The notes: generated from the letters alone by a model not told the origin. DNA of 64,000 nucleotides from Lysobacter sp. (GCA_019634715.1 JAHCAU010000011.1:1-64000), one strand, 5' to 3'. Counted from the first letter of the stretch, positions 16,954-26,653 are shown. Numbers and translations: made by a program.

Positions 16954-19900
16954 CGCGGCGTCTTGCCCAGCAGGCGGTCGGAGAATTCCTCCAGCGCCTT
17001 CTGCAGCTGGATTTCGCGTTCGCCCGGCGGGACCAGCGCGTCCTCGCCCGGCGCGCGGCGACGACGGGTGGCGCTCGGTGCGGGTGCGGCCTTCATCGCC
17101 TCGGTCTGCGCGGTGATCCGCTCGACGAGCAGGGCCAGCACCTGCTGCAGCTGCGCCTGCTGCTCGGCGTGGCGCTCGAACCAGTCCGACGGCGACGGCG
17201 CAGCGGCCGCCGGGGCGTCTGCGGGTGCCGTCGCACGCGGCGTGGCCATCGCCTCGGCCAGCCGCTCCAGCGAGGCGAGCAGTTGCGGCCATGGCGCCGG
17301 TTCGGCCAGTGGTCCGGTCTGCATGGCAGGCGTCTCGGGCGCACGCTCGCCGAGCTTCTCCAGCCCGCGCACGCCTTCGACCAGGTCGGCCAGCTGCGCG
17401 ACCATGCGCGGGCCGACCTCGGCATCGTCCGAGCCCATCGCCTTGTTGCGCAGGAAGTCGCGCTTGATCTGCGCCCAGCGCGCGGCCTGCGCCTCGGTCA
17501 TGACCTCGCGCAGTTCGGCGAGCTTGAGCAGGTTTTCCTCGGCGCCGGTGGTGAGCAGCTGCGACTCGCCCTGGTAGTGGTCGGCGATCAGCTGCTGCAG
17601 CTCGGCGGCGTTCATCACCGGCGAGATCTTCTCGGCCAGCTTGTTCATGTTGCGATAGCTGCCCTGCAGCTTGAACGCCGGCTCCGTTCGGTACCTGTCG
17701 GCCTGCGCCGCGCTGGCGATGTACTGCTGGTTGACGCGATACACCACTTCGCGCACCTGCATCAGTCGCTCCAGCGTCGCGGTGATCTCGTTGATCTCGG
17801 CGGCGCTGCAGGCATGGCTGAGGCTGTTGGCCGAGAACGGCTTGCCGGCGATCTTGTCGACCAGCTTGTACAGGTCGCCGAGGTCGCGGGTGGCCAGCGG
17901 CGCCAGCACCGGGTTGGACGTGAGGCAGTTCTCGATGTAGCTGAGCTTGAACGCCTCCTCCATGCCGCCGAGCACGTCGCCGAGGTTGTAGATGTCGGCG
18001 CGGTTGGCGAGCATGTCCGGGATCTTGAAGACTTCGCCGGACTCGGTGTACGGGTTGCCGGCCATCACCACGCAGAACTTCTTGCCGCGCATGTCGTAGG
18101 TGCGCGTGCGGCCCTGCCACACGCCTTCGATCCGGCGCGTGCCGTCGCACAGCGAGATGAACTTCTGCAGGAACTCCGGATGGGTGTGCTGGATGTCGTC
18201 GACGTACAGCATCACGTTGCTGCCCATCTCCAGGGCGAGGTTGAGCTTCTCCAGTTCCTGGCGCGCCGTGGCGTCCGGGGCCTGCGCGGGGTCGAGCGAT
18301 CGCACCTCGTGGCCCAGCGCCGGTCCGTTGATCTTCATGAAGATCAGCCCGAGGCGGTGCGCCACGTACTCCATCAGCGTGGTCTTGCCGTAGCCGGGCG
18401 GCGAGATCAGCATCAGCATGCCCATCAGGTCGCTGCGCTTGCTCTCGCCGACCGTGCCCATCTGCTTGGCCAGGTTGTCGCCGATCACGCCCAGGTAGAC
18501 ATCATTGATGAGCTTGTTGCGCACGAACGAGCTCAGCGGCCGCGCCTTGAACTCCGACAGGCGCAGCGCCTCGCGTTCGCGGGCGATCAGCGCCTGGCGC
18601 AGATGCTGGCAGCGACGGAATTTCGGCAGGAACTCGTCGCGGTGCCTGCGCAGGCGCTCGAAGAAGTCGTCGATGCCCAGCACCAGCGCGCCATCGACGA
18701 TGCGCGGATGCTCGCCGAGCAGGCCGGTTACCGTGGTGCGCAGATCGACTTCGACCACCTTCGCCAGCGCGTCCTCGCCCAGCAGCAGCAGCGCGACCGC
18801 TTCGGGCACGTCGCCGACCAGTGCGGCGTGCGCCGGGTCCAGCGCCAGCGCCTCGAACCAGTGCGCGGCGAGATGCCAGCGCGCACCGGGCTGGTCGCGC
18901 AGGGCCAGCAGCGAGGCCTGCAGGTCGTCCCACAGCCGTTCGGCCACCAGCCGCTGCTGCAGCGCATCGTGCAGCTGGCGCGCGTACTTGCCGAACACGA
19001 AGGGCTGGTGCGGCATCGCCAGCACCGCGATCAGGTAGTCGGCCGCCGGGGCGCACAGCGCGGCATCCACCGGCAGTCCGTGCGCCTCCGCTTCGGCGCG
19101 CATCGCCTGCGCGATCTCGTCGCGCAGGCTCGCCAGTCCGCCGCGATGCGAGAACACGCGGGCGATGCCGTGCGCATTGCGCGCGCGGTCGAGCCAGGCC
19201 GCGGCTTCGCTGCGTTCGCGCACCCGCGCCCAGAACAGGCTGCCCCATGCGCGCGCCGCAGGCGCATGCGCGAGCAGGCCGGCGCTGTCGCGCAGCGGCA
19301 GCAGCGCCGCCAGCAGCAGTGCGGCGTCGTGGTCGTGGATGCCCTTCTCGTAGCCGTCGCGATAGCGCGAGGCCGCGAACTCGCGGATCGTCTTCGACAG
19401 TTGTTCCGGATGCTTCGCCTGCTGGCGCAGCAGGTCCAGGCTCAGGCCTTCGCGGCCGGCCTCGGCCGCATCCAGCACCTCGCCGAGCAGGTATTCGGCG
19501 CGATACAGCTGCGGCGATTCCGATTCCAGGCCCAGCGCCCAGAATTCGTGCAGCGCATCGAGTTCGGCATCGCGCACCGGCGCGAAGAATTCGGTGCCGG
19601 TCAGGTGCAGGGCCAGGCCGTCCTCGCGCGGCAGCACGGTCAGGTCGAGTTCCTGGGTATTGACGCTGAAACGATGACGCGGACCGAGCTTGATGACGTT
19701 GCCGCCTTCTTCGAACAGCTCGGTGCGGTCGCGCAGCACGCGCACGGCCTGGTCGCGCACGCCCTTGAGGCGGGCATCGATGTCGTCGGCCTTCACCGAG
19801 TCCTTGAGCGCGCGCAGTCGCTCGGCCAGGTCGCGCAGCTTGAGGATCAGCGCATCGCCGGCGAAGAAGGCATTGAGCTCGTCCATGCCCGTGAGCCGCG

Positions 19901-22277
19901 CCGTGCGCCGGCCCAGGCCGTCGAGGATGCGCGCCGCCGCATCGGCCAGCGAACGGGTCTTGCGCTGGCGTTCGTCGAGCAGCGACTGCTTGTGCGCCTC
20001 GAAGGTCTCCAGCAATTCGTCGCGCTTGGCGACGATGTCGCCGAGGAACTGTTCGTGCTCGCCGAACTGGCTTTCGAGTTCCTCCAGCTGGATCAGCAGG
20101 CGCGACAGCTCCTGGTCGCAGCGTTCCGGATCGCGCGCCGACGACAGCGCGCTGGCGATGCTCTGCCCGAACAGGGTGAACTGCGCACCGAACTGGGCGA
20201 CCGCTTCGCTCGATCCCAGCGACTTGCGACGCTGTTCGGCCCGGGCCTTGGCCTGGTTGAGCCGGGCGTAGATCTCGGAAATGGCTTCGACGATGCGCGT
20301 CCGCCGCGTCGCGTCGTCCACCTTCAGCGTCGCCATCAGTTCGGACAGCATGTCCAGATCGGTCGACAGCGCCTGCATGCCCTGCAGCGGCGCCTGCAAT
20401 GCGCTCACCCCCGGCGCCTTCTGCGCTTCGGCGTCGAGCGCCTGCACGCGCTCGGCCAGCGGATGCAGGGCCTTGTCGCCGGCCAGGAACACGCCGGTCG
20501 CGTCGCCGACGCGCGCCTGTGCCTCCAGCAGTTCGGCCTCCATCGCATCGATCGCGGCGACATCGACGTAGCGCTGCTCGCGCAGGGTCAGCAGGCGGCC
20601 ACGCTGCGCGGTGATCGCATTGAGCGCGTCGACGCAGTCCTGCACCTTCTCCCAGCTGTCGGGATGCAGGCCGCCGATCAGCGCCCGCTGCCGGTCCGCG
20701 GCGTCGCGCATCGCATCCGCGGACTGGCGGCGGATGCTCTCGACCTTCTCGTACTCGTCGAGCACGGCCTCGCTGCTGGCGACGATCTCGCGCAGCAGGG
20801 GCGCGAGTCCGCCGCAGTGGCGGTCCTCGATCCAGTGGTACTGGTCGAACAGGCGCCGCGTGGTCTGGGTCAGCAACTGGTAGCGCTGCGCCGACACGTC
20901 GGCGGTGTCGATCTCGCGCGCGAGACTCAGCAGGTCCGAGATCCCGCGCACCAGCTCGGGGTTGCCGATCCGACCCATGAAGGTGTTGCCGGGCGGCGCC
21001 TTCGCTGCATGGTCGTCGAACGCGAACGGCGTCTGCCAGACCTGCATCGGGTGGATCCTGGTCGGCTCGTTGTTCTGCGCGCTGAAGATCACCATGCGCC
21101 CGTCTTCGAGCCGTGCGTAGCCATGGCCGATGATCGGCGGCTGCATGCCGCGCTGGATCGTGTTGTACACGAACAGCGCGATCCGCCCGTCCTGCGGTTC
21201 GTAGAACAGGTACAGCACGTCCTCGCCGTTGGGCGAGCGGATCGTGCGCTTGAAGCGCATGCCCTCGACGGCCTGGTCGAACATGCGCGTCTCGCCGTTC
21301 TGCAGCATGTAGCCGCCGGGGAAGACGATGCCGTGGTCATCCGGCAACTGCACGCAGGCCTGGCCGATGGCGTCGATGCGATGGACCTTGCCCGAGATCG
21401 TGTTGTAGGCCAGGTGTCGCCACTGCTGTTCGCGATACGGCAGGATGCGCAGCAGCACGAGGCTGCCGACGCGAGCGAACTCGATCTGCGCGTCGTCGAG
21501 CGACTGGATCCCGTCTTCCACCGGCTCGCGGTAGATGCCCAGCCCGTCCTCGGTGTTGTCCTCGACCTTGATGGTCAGGTCGCCGTTGATGGTCTCGACG
21601 AACACGGTGTCGAGGATGTTGATGTGCGGATGGCGGCCGTTGACCGCCATCTCGCGCGTGGCGCGGATCCACTCGAAGTCGTACGGCGCCGGCAGCGCGA
21701 TGTCGCGTTCGCCGCGGTTGTCGATGTAGCGCACACCCTCGCTGTCGACCTGCCAGCGGAAGACGCGGATGTCCTCGATGCGCTCGCCGATCTGGAACGC
21801 GGCCAGCAGCTTGCCGTCGCGCACCACCAGCTGCAGCAGCCGGGCGTGCTTGTAGTAGGCGTGCAGCTCGGTGAAGTCCTTCACGAAGGCCGCTTCGCCA
21901 AGGAAGCTCGACGCCATCGCGACCGGCGTCACGTCGTAGCCGTCGGCGCCGTCCACCAGCCGGTAGAGCGAAAACACGTCCTCGATGCGGGTGTCCTTCT
22001 TCAGGCCGATGAAGACGTTGTAGCCGAACAGCAGGCAGTCGCCGACCTGGACGATGTCGCGCGCCACGCAGTTGTGCTCGGTGCGGATGCGCAGGCGCCC
22101 CACGACCTCCATCCGGCTGCCGCCGAATTCGTCCAGGCGCTGCGCATTCAGGCCTTCCGCGAGCGTGCGCAGCTGCGTGCCCTGTTCGCCCAGGCGCTTG
22201 CGCAGGACCTCGTAGGCGCCGCCCTCGGCGACGGCCTTGTCGATCAGGTCACCGCCGGTGGCGGGAATCTCGGACAT
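16950..22277 (-). CDS. Giant DUF3686/AAA+ ATPase ('DNA repair ATPase' family)
   Basis: This 1,775-residue protein has an N-terminal DUF3686-type region to about residue 480, including beta-strand repeats. A long coiled-coil-rich middle follows (about 480-850, with many Gln/Glu/Arg heptads), then a helical region. The AAA+ domain is near 1285-1500, with Walker A PPGYGKTTLMEY and Walker B VMLYVDDIQHTHP, then AGNPYTESG. Databases often call such proteins DNA repair ATPases, but no activity is established. The start at 22277 has AGAGG upstream; the frame extends 9 codons further without family sequence. It lies after flotillin and couples to the PLD gene. AAA+ motors beside PspA and flotillin suggest membrane or protein remodelling. 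Confidence 0.8.
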   Translation of the reverse strand: MSEIPATGGDLIDKAVAEGGAYEVLRKRLGEQGTQLRTLAEGLNAQRLDEFGGSRMEVVGRLRIRTEHNCVARDIVQVGDCLLFGYNVFIGLKKDTRIEDVFSLYRLVDGADGYDVTPVAMASSFLGEAAFVKDFTELHAYYKHARLLQLVVRDGKLLAAFQIGERIEDIRVFRWQVDSEGVRYIDNRGERDIALPAPYDFEWIRATREMAVNGRHPHINILDTVFVETINGDLTIKVEDNTEDGLGIYREPVEDGIQSLDDAQIEFARVGSLVLLRILPYREQQWRHLAYNTISGKVHRIDAIGQACVQLPDDHGIVFPGGYMLQNGETRMFDQAVEGMRFKRTIRSPNGEDVLYLFYEPQDGRIALFVYNTIQRGMQPPIIGHGYARLEDGRMVIFSAQNNEPTRIHPMQVWQTPFAFDDHAAKAPPGNTFMGRIGNPELVRGISDLLSLAREIDTADVSAQRYQLLTQTTRRLFDQYHWIEDRHCGGLAPLLREIVASSEAVLDEYEKVESIRRQSADAMRDAADRQRALIGGLHPDSWEKVQDCVDALNAITAQRGRLLTLREQRYVDVAAIDAMEAELLEAQARVGDATGVFLAGDKALHPLAERVQALDAEAQKAPGVSALQAPLQGMQALSTDLDMLSELMATLKVDDATRRTRIVEAISEIYARLNQAKARAEQRRKSLGSSEAVAQFGAQFTLFGQSIASALSSARDPERCDQELSRLLIQLEELESQFGEHEQFLGDIVAKRDELLETFEAHKQSLLDERQRKTRSLADAAARILDGLGRRTARLTGMDELNAFFAGDALILKLRDLAERLRALKDSVKADDIDARLKGVRDQAVRVLRDRTELFEEGGNVIKLGPRHRFSVNTQELDLTVLPREDGLALHLTGTEFFAPVRDAELDALHEFWALGLESESPQLYRAEYLLGEVLDAAEAGREGLSLDLLRQQAKHPEQLSKTIREFAASRYRDGYEKGIHDHDAALLLAALLPLRDSAGLLAHAPAARAWGSLFWARVRERSEAAAWLDRARNAHGIARVFSHRGGLASLRDEIAQAMRAEAEAHGLPVDAALCAPAADYLIAVLAMPHQPFVFGKYARQLHDALQQRLVAERLWDDLQASLLALRDQPGARWHLAAHWFEALALDPAHAALVGDVPEAVALLLLGEDALAKVVEVDLRTTVTGLLGEHPRIVDGALVLGIDDFFERLRRHRDEFLPKFRRCQHLRQALIAREREALRLSEFKARPLSSFVRNKLINDVYLGVIGDNLAKQMGTVGESKRSDLMGMLMLISPPGYGKTTLMEYVAHRLGLIFMKINGPALGHEVRSLDPAQAPDATARQELEKLNLALEMGSNVMLYVDDIQHTHPEFLQKFISLCDGTRRIEGVWQGRTRTYDMRGKKFCVVMAGNPYTESGEVFKIPDMLANRADIYNLGDVLGGMEEAFKLSYIENCLTSNPVLAPLATRDLGDLYKLVDKIAGKPFSANSLSHACSAAEINEITATLERLMQVREVVYRVNQQYIASAAQADRYRTEPAFKLQGSYRNMNKLAEKISPVMNAAELQQLIADHYQGESQLLTTGAEENLLKLAELREVMTEAQAARWAQIKRDFLRNKAMGSDDAEVGPRMVAQLADLVEGVRGLEKLGERAPETPAMQTGPLAEPAPWPQLLASLERLAEAMATPRATAPADAPAAAAPSPSDWFERHAEQQAQLQQVLALLVERITAQTEAMKAAPAPSATRRRRAPGEDALVPPGEREIQLQKALEEFSDRLLGKTPR

Positions 22278-22392
22278 CGTTGCTGACCTCTTGTTTCCGC
22301 GCATGGTTGCGCGACCGTTCCGGCGATCGTGAAACCGCCAGCCTCACCCGCGCGACCCTCATGGCCGCGCGCTCGCATGCGCCTGTCGCGCG

Positions 22393-22412
22393 CCCCGCCA
22401 TCCCTGGCGGGG
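22393..22412. other. Intercistronic hairpin between flotillin and ATPase genes
   Basis: An 8-bp stem (CCCCGCCA/TGGCGGGG) with a TCCC loop lies in the 161-bp gap. There is no T run, so it may stabilise mRNA or set expression ratios rather than terminate. Confidence 0.4.
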
Positions 22413-22438
22413 TGCGCATCGGTCGCGAGCGACAGCCT

Positions 22439-24427
22439 TCAGCTGCCCTCGGCTTCCGCGACCTTCTTGCCGCCGACCTGCATCGACAGCAACTTCTGCA
22501 GGACTTCCTGCACGATCGGGCTCTTGCCGGCCACGCCTTCCACCGCCTTGCCGACCGACAGCGCCTTCGCGAACGAATCGAAGAACGCGCCCTCGCCGCC
22601 GACGATGTCGATGTTCGCCTTGGCCAGCGCGGTCGACAGCACCTCGGCCTGCTCGCGCGCGATCTCCTTGTTGGCCTCGATCGACGCCAGCGCCTGCTCG
22701 AAGTTCTTCTCCAGCTGCATGCGGAACTCTTCGTGCGCACGCGCCTGGTCGCTGAGCGAACCCAGCGCGCCGAACTTCTCGGTCAGGCCCTCGGCCTCGG
22801 AGCGGTACTTCTCGCGCAGCACTTCGGCCTCGCTGAATCCGACGTCCTTCGTGACCTTCGCCTTCGCCTCGCCGATCTGGGCTTCGCCGCGCGCCTTCGC
22901 CGACAGGTTCTCTTCCAGCACCTTGGCCTCGGCCAGGCCCTTGTCCTGCGCGCCGCGCGCTTCGGCGGCGAGGGTTTCGGCGACCACGCGCGCCTTCGCC
23001 AGGCCTTCCTTTTCCATGGCTGCAGCGGTGATCTCGCGCACGCGCGCATCGGCCAGGCCCGGCGCGGCGCGCTCGGCCTCGATGCCTTCGGCCATGCGCT
23101 TCTTCGCTTCGGCCTGCTTGGCCGCGGCTTCCAGCTCGGCCTGCGCGATCACGGTCAGTTCCACCGCCTTGAACTTGGACGCGGCCTCGTCGGCCTCGGC
23201 CTGCTTCACATGGCGCACCAGCTCTTCCTCGGCCTTGGCCTGCGCGGCCAGGATCGCGACCTGCTTCCTGCGATCGGCCTCGGACACTTCGCGCACTTCC
23301 TTGATGCGCTCCTGCTCCATGGCCACGGTCTTGTCCACGGCGATGCGTTCGCGCACGACGTTGGCGATGTCCTTGCGCTGCAGTTCCAGCGCCTTCTCCT
23401 TGTCGATCTTCTGCAGTTCGACCTCGCGCTCGCGCGAGACGATCTCCAGTTCCTTGGCGCGATTGACCTTCTCGACCTCGATCACCACCGCGCGCTGGCG
23501 GTTCTGCTCGGCCACTTCCACCTCGCGCATGCGGTTCTGCTCGCGGATATCGAGCTGTTCCTGGGTGGCGATGCGGGCCTGCTCGGCCTTCAGGCGCTCT
23601 TCTTCCTGCACCTTCTGCGTCTCGGCTTCCTCGCGCGCCCGGATCGTCGCGATCTCGCGCTTCTGCCGCGCCTCGGCATCGGCCTGCTGGCGTTCGAGCG
23701 AGAGCATCGCCTCGCGTGTCTCGACGTTCTTCTTGGTGATCGCCAGTTCCTCGTTGCGCGCCAGCTCGTTGGTGATGACGTTCTGCGCGGCAGTGAGCTC
23801 GGTGATCTTGCGGATGCCTTCGGCGTCGAGGATGTTGCTCGGGTCGAGCGAGGACTTCGGCGTCTGCTCCAGGTAGTCGATCGCGACGTCCTCGAGGATG
23901 TACCCGTTGAGGTCGTTGCCGATCACCTGGATGATGCGGTCGCGGAATTCCTGGCGGTTCTCGAACAGCTTGACGAACTCGATCTGCTTGCCGACCGTCT
24001 TCAGCGCTTCGGAGAACTTGGCGTTGAACAGCTCGTTGACCGCGACCTTGTCGGACGCGCGGTCGACGCCGATCGCCTTGGCGACCTTCAGCACGTCCTG
24101 CGCGGTCTCGTTGACGCGCAGGTAGAAGGCGACGGTGATGTCGGCGCGCATGTTGTCCTGGCAGATCAACCCGTCCTTGCCGCGACGGTCCACTTCGAGG
24201 GTGATCAGCGAGATCCGCATGAACTCCTTCTTGTAGATCACCGGATAGACCAGCGCGCCGGTGAAATGCACCTTCGGCGTCGACGACATGTCGTTGACGA
24301 TCAGCGCGGTGCCCTGCGGCACCTTGATGTAGAAGGACTTGAACACCACCAGCAGGCCGAACATCAGCGCAACGGCGGTACCGACCACCGCCAACCCCCA
24401 GAGCAATTCCGCACTCAATCCACTCAT
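22439..24427 (-). CDS. Flotillin/SPFH membrane scaffold protein (YqiK-like)
   Basis: This 662-residue protein has one N-terminal membrane helix (about residues 8-29, LLWGLAVVGTAVALMFGLLV). An SPFH/band-7 domain (about 30-210) follows, with VPQGTALIVND and FYLRVNETAQDVLKVAKAIG. A very long charged coiled coil (about 230-560), rich in Ala, Glu and Arg, leads to a tail ending in IVQEVLQKLLSMQVGGKK. This is the layout of E. coli YqiK and FloT, which build detergent-resistant membrane scaffolds. The start at 24427 has GGGAG at good spacing; two earlier ATGs lack it. The next upstream gene is a YqiJ-like protein, the usual partner of YqiK. Confidence 0.88.
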   Translation of the reverse strand: MSGLSAELLWGLAVVGTAVALMFGLLVVFKSFYIKVPQGTALIVNDMSSTPKVHFTGALVYPVIYKKEFMRISLITLEVDRRGKDGLICQDNMRADITVAFYLRVNETAQDVLKVAKAIGVDRASDKVAVNELFNAKFSEALKTVGKQIEFVKLFENRQEFRDRIIQVIGNDLNGYILEDVAIDYLEQTPKSSLDPSNILDAEGIRKITELTAAQNVITNELARNEELAITKKNVETREAMLSLERQQADAEARQKREIATIRAREEAETQKVQEEERLKAEQARIATQEQLDIREQNRMREVEVAEQNRQRAVVIEVEKVNRAKELEIVSREREVELQKIDKEKALELQRKDIANVVRERIAVDKTVAMEQERIKEVREVSEADRRKQVAILAAQAKAEEELVRHVKQAEADEAASKFKAVELTVIAQAELEAAAKQAEAKKRMAEGIEAERAAPGLADARVREITAAAMEKEGLAKARVVAETLAAEARGAQDKGLAEAKVLEENLSAKARGEAQIGEAKAKVTKDVGFSEAEVLREKYRSEAEGLTEKFGALGSLSDQARAHEEFRMQLEKNFEQALASIEANKEIAREQAEVLSTALAKANIDIVGGEGAFFDSFAKALSVGKAVEGVAGKSPIVQEVLQKLLSMQVGGKKVAEAEGS

Positions 24428-24491
24428 CACACGTTCTCCCATCAAAATGGCGTTGCGCATCCACCGGGGCGATTCCCCGGCGGCACGGATA

Positions 24492-25145
24492 TCAAAGACG
24501 CTCGAATTCTTCCGTCGAGGTGACCCGGTAGGCGTTCTGTGCGTCGAGGTACTCGATCAGCACGACACGGTCGCCGCGGACGAAGCGTCCGGGCAGATCG
24601 GCGCGCACCTGCAGGATCAGCCCGGCGCCGCCGTCCTCGACCCAGGCCGTGCCGTGCGTCTGCGTGATCTCCGGGCTGCGCACCTCGGCATAGCGACCGA
24701 GCAACGGACGCTGCGTCACCGGCTCGTAGCGGCGCATCAGGCGACGCACCGGCGCCAGCACGATGCGCGCGACGGGTATCGACAGCAGCAGGCCGCCGAC
24801 CATGGTCGCGACGCCGAGCAGCGTCGTCGCGACGCCATCGGGCATCGTGCCGAGCACGTGCAATTCGACGAAGAAACAGAACGACCATCCGACGATGGCG
24901 ATGATGGTGAACACCACCATCACCGGGATGCCATGCAGACCGAACTTCAGCAGCAGGCCACCGAGGCCGCCGTGGTGGGCGCCATCGCCGCCGTCCAGGC
25001 CGATCTCGTCCGGCAGCAGCCCGTCGATCGCGTCGATCTCGAGGACGCCGAGCATGGTCATCAGCCAGTGGACCAGCATCACCAGCAGCAGCACGCTGTA
25101 CACGACGGTCGGGAACGATGTCACGACCTTCAGGAACACATCCAT
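24492..25145 (-). CDS. YqiJ-like membrane protein with OB-fold tail
   Basis: This 217-residue protein has membrane helices at about residues 10-35, 73-95 and 103-128, and a C-terminal soluble OB-fold/NfeD-like domain (about 145-217, with LGRYAEVRSPEITQTHGTAW and GRFVRGDRVVLIEYL). YqiJ/NfeD-type proteins accompany SPFH proteins and help their oligomers assemble. The start at 25145 has GGGGAGG immediately upstream. It sits between the PspA-like gene (73 bp away) and the flotillin gene (64 bp), all on the minus strand, so one transcript is likely. Confidence 0.8.
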   Translation of the reverse strand: MDVFLKVVTSFPTVVYSVLLLVMLVHWLMTMLGVLEIDAIDGLLPDEIGLDGGDGAHHGGLGGLLLKFGLHGIPVMVVFTIIAIVGWSFCFFVELHVLGTMPDGVATTLLGVATMVGGLLLSIPVARIVLAPVRRLMRRYEPVTQRPLLGRYAEVRSPEITQTHGTAWVEDGGAGLILQVRADLPGRFVRGDRVVLIEYLDAQNAYRVTSTEEFERL

Positions 25146-25218
25146 CTCGCCTCCCCTTTCGATGCAGCGCTTCGCGGCGCTGCGTACCCCATGTCAGATC
25201 GCATGTCCGCTTGCGGAT

Positions 25219-25980
25219 TCATTCGCCCTGGCGATGCTTCAGGCGGGACAGCACCGCTTCGGCGCGATCCTCTTCGGCGATGATGCCGGCACGCTTGAGC
25301 CGCGCCTCCAGCGAGGCATCGAAGCCATCGCTTTCGGCGATCTCCACCGCATCCAGGCGTGCGTCGCGCTCGGCCTGCCGGCGCTTGATGCGCGCCAGCG
25401 AATCCAGCGCGGTGCGCACGCGGCCGTCGGCATCGCGGCGGCGCTCCGCCATCGCCACCTGCGCGCGCTGCACGGTCTCCGTGGCGCGCACGGTGTCGAC
25501 CTGCTGCTTCAACCGGTTGATGCCGGCTTCGTACTGCGCGGCCATCCTGCGCAGCTGCGCGATGCCGTCGGTGAGCTCGCGCACCTGCCCGGCATGGCCG
25601 TCGCGCTCGATCTCCAGCAGCGCGATGTGCGACGCGACCTCGCGCGCCAGCGCTTCCTCGCCGGACTTCAGCGCCTTCAGCGCGTAGCCCTCGTATTCCT
25701 CCAGCTTCGCGTTCGCCGCGGCCAGCCGCTCCTGCGCGACCTTGCAGCGCGCCATCGTCTCGGCCAGCGAGGTGCGCACGCGGCGCAGCTCGGCATCGTT
25801 GTCGCGGATCTCCTCGTCGAGGATGCGCAGTGCCTGGCTGTCGGCGATGGCCTCGCCCAGCTCGCTGACGCCGCCGCGCACGGCGGTCACCAGCCGCCGC
25901 CACAGTGCCGACGGCTCGGGCGCGGCCTCCTGCGCGACCTCGGCCGGGGCCTTGCGGCCGCGCTGGCCCTTCGTGCTCAT
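25219..25980 (-). CDS. PspA/IM30-family coiled-coil protein (YjfJ-like)
   Basis: This 253-residue protein is mostly long helices: Arg/Lys-rich N-terminus, then LWRRLVTAVRGGVSELGEAI, then heptad-rich helices from about residue 45 to 215. PspA/ESCRT-III-like proteins polymerise on damaged membranes. The family resemblance is to E. coli YjfJ, which also follows a DUF2170 gene (YjfI). The basic first 20 residues differ from the amphipathic helix of classical PspA. The ATG overlaps the stop of the DUF2170 gene (ATGA), which shows tight coupling. No PspF-type activator or PspBC genes are nearby. Confidence 0.75.
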   Translation of the reverse strand: MSTKGQRGRKAPAEVAQEAAPEPSALWRRLVTAVRGGVSELGEAIADSQALRILDEEIRDNDAELRRVRTSLAETMARCKVAQERLAAANAKLEEYEGYALKALKSGEEALAREVASHIALLEIERDGHAGQVRELTDGIAQLRRMAAQYEAGINRLKQQVDTVRATETVQRAQVAMAERRRDADGRVRTALDSLARIKRRQAERDARLDAVEIAESDGFDASLEARLKRAGIIAEEDRAEAVLSRLKHRQGE

Positions 25981-26603
25981 GCGGCCTCCCGCAGGTGCCA
26001 TTCGTAGGCTTCGGTGGCGCGGATGACGTTGTCGGCCAGGGTTTCGACCTCGAACAGCACGTCGGCGAGCGACGAGGCCGAACTGAGCGCGCCGAACATG
26101 ATGTAGACCGCTTCGCCGTCGAGGGTTTCGATGCCCAGCGTCGACAGCGGGAACAGCTTGTGGGTGCGCAGCAGTTCCTCGTTGAAGCGCGCGACGTCGC
26201 TCACCTGCGACACCGGCCAGAGCATGGCCTCGACCACGATCTGGCGGCCGACCACGGCCATGAACAGCGGCAGGTCGCCGTAATCGTGCATGGTCAGGTA
26301 CAGGCCCGGTTCGGCGCCGTCGATCAGTTCGACCGACATCGCGCCGAGGCGCACACCGTCGCTGTCGGCCAGTGCGTCGTGCAGGGCCGTCGCCGTCCAC
26401 AGGGTCTTGTCGCGCATCGCTCCCTCCCCTTCCGTCCGCATCGCCAGCGGGGCGCCGCCCCGGGGCTGGCGCATCCGCCGCTCCACCGCCACCAGTTCGT
26501 CGGCGTACTCCGGCAACACCCACAACTCCTTCTTCACCAGACCCTGCTCGCGCAGTCGTTCGCGATGTCGGCGCTGGTAGAAGGCAGAGCTGCGGCGTTC
26601 CAT
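25977..26603 (-). CDS. DUF2170 protein (YjfI-like), first gene of the PspA-flotillin operon
   Basis: This 208-residue protein carries a DUF2170 domain at about 85-208 (SVELIDGAEPGLYLTMHDYG, then MFGALSSASSLADVLFEVE). An N-terminal extension of about 70 residues (MERRSSAFYQRRHRERLREQG) is rich in Arg and may bind nucleic acid. The function of the family is unknown; in E. coli it is linked to a PspA paralogue. The ATG at 26603 is chosen because the predicted -10 element ends at 26610 and no Shine-Dalgarno is present, which points to a leaderless mRNA starting at this ATG. The gene overlaps pspA-like by four bases. Confidence 0.75.
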   Translation of the reverse strand: MERRSSAFYQRRHRERLREQGLVKKELWVLPEYADELVAVERRMRQPRGGAPLAMRTEGEGAMRDKTLWTATALHDALADSDGVRLGAMSVELIDGAEPGLYLTMHDYGDLPLFMAVVGRQIVVEAMLWPVSQVSDVARFNEELLRTHKLFPLSTLGIETLDGEAVYIMFGALSSASSLADVLFEVETLADNVIRATEAYEWHLREAA

Positions 26604-26609
26604 ATACGG

Positions 26610-26653
26610 ATGATGAATGTCACATGTGATGGATGTCAATCCATCACATGTGA
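26610..26653 (-). promoter_or_regulatory. Leaderless promoter overlapped by a double palindromic operator
   Basis: The palindrome TCACATGTGA occurs twice (26620-26629 and 26644-26653). With the bases between, it forms a perfect 15-bp inverted repeat with a GTCA loop. The consensus -35 TTGACA (minus strand, 26639-26634) sits between the two palindromes, and CATCAT (26615-26610) follows at 18 bp. Transcription would start at about 26603, the A of the DUF2170 ATG. A repressor bound at both palindromes would block the promoter. Confidence 0.6.

Noticed and set aside
17169..22286. 1,705-residue plus-strand frame opposite the giant ATPase
   Set aside because: Composition is typical of reverse-complement reading of high-GC DNA, with no motif; the minus strand has Walker motifs and family sequence.
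22280..24523. Plus-strand frame rich in Leu/Phe/His opposite flotillin
   Set aside because: Antisense of the coiled-coil flotillin gene; no coherent domain.
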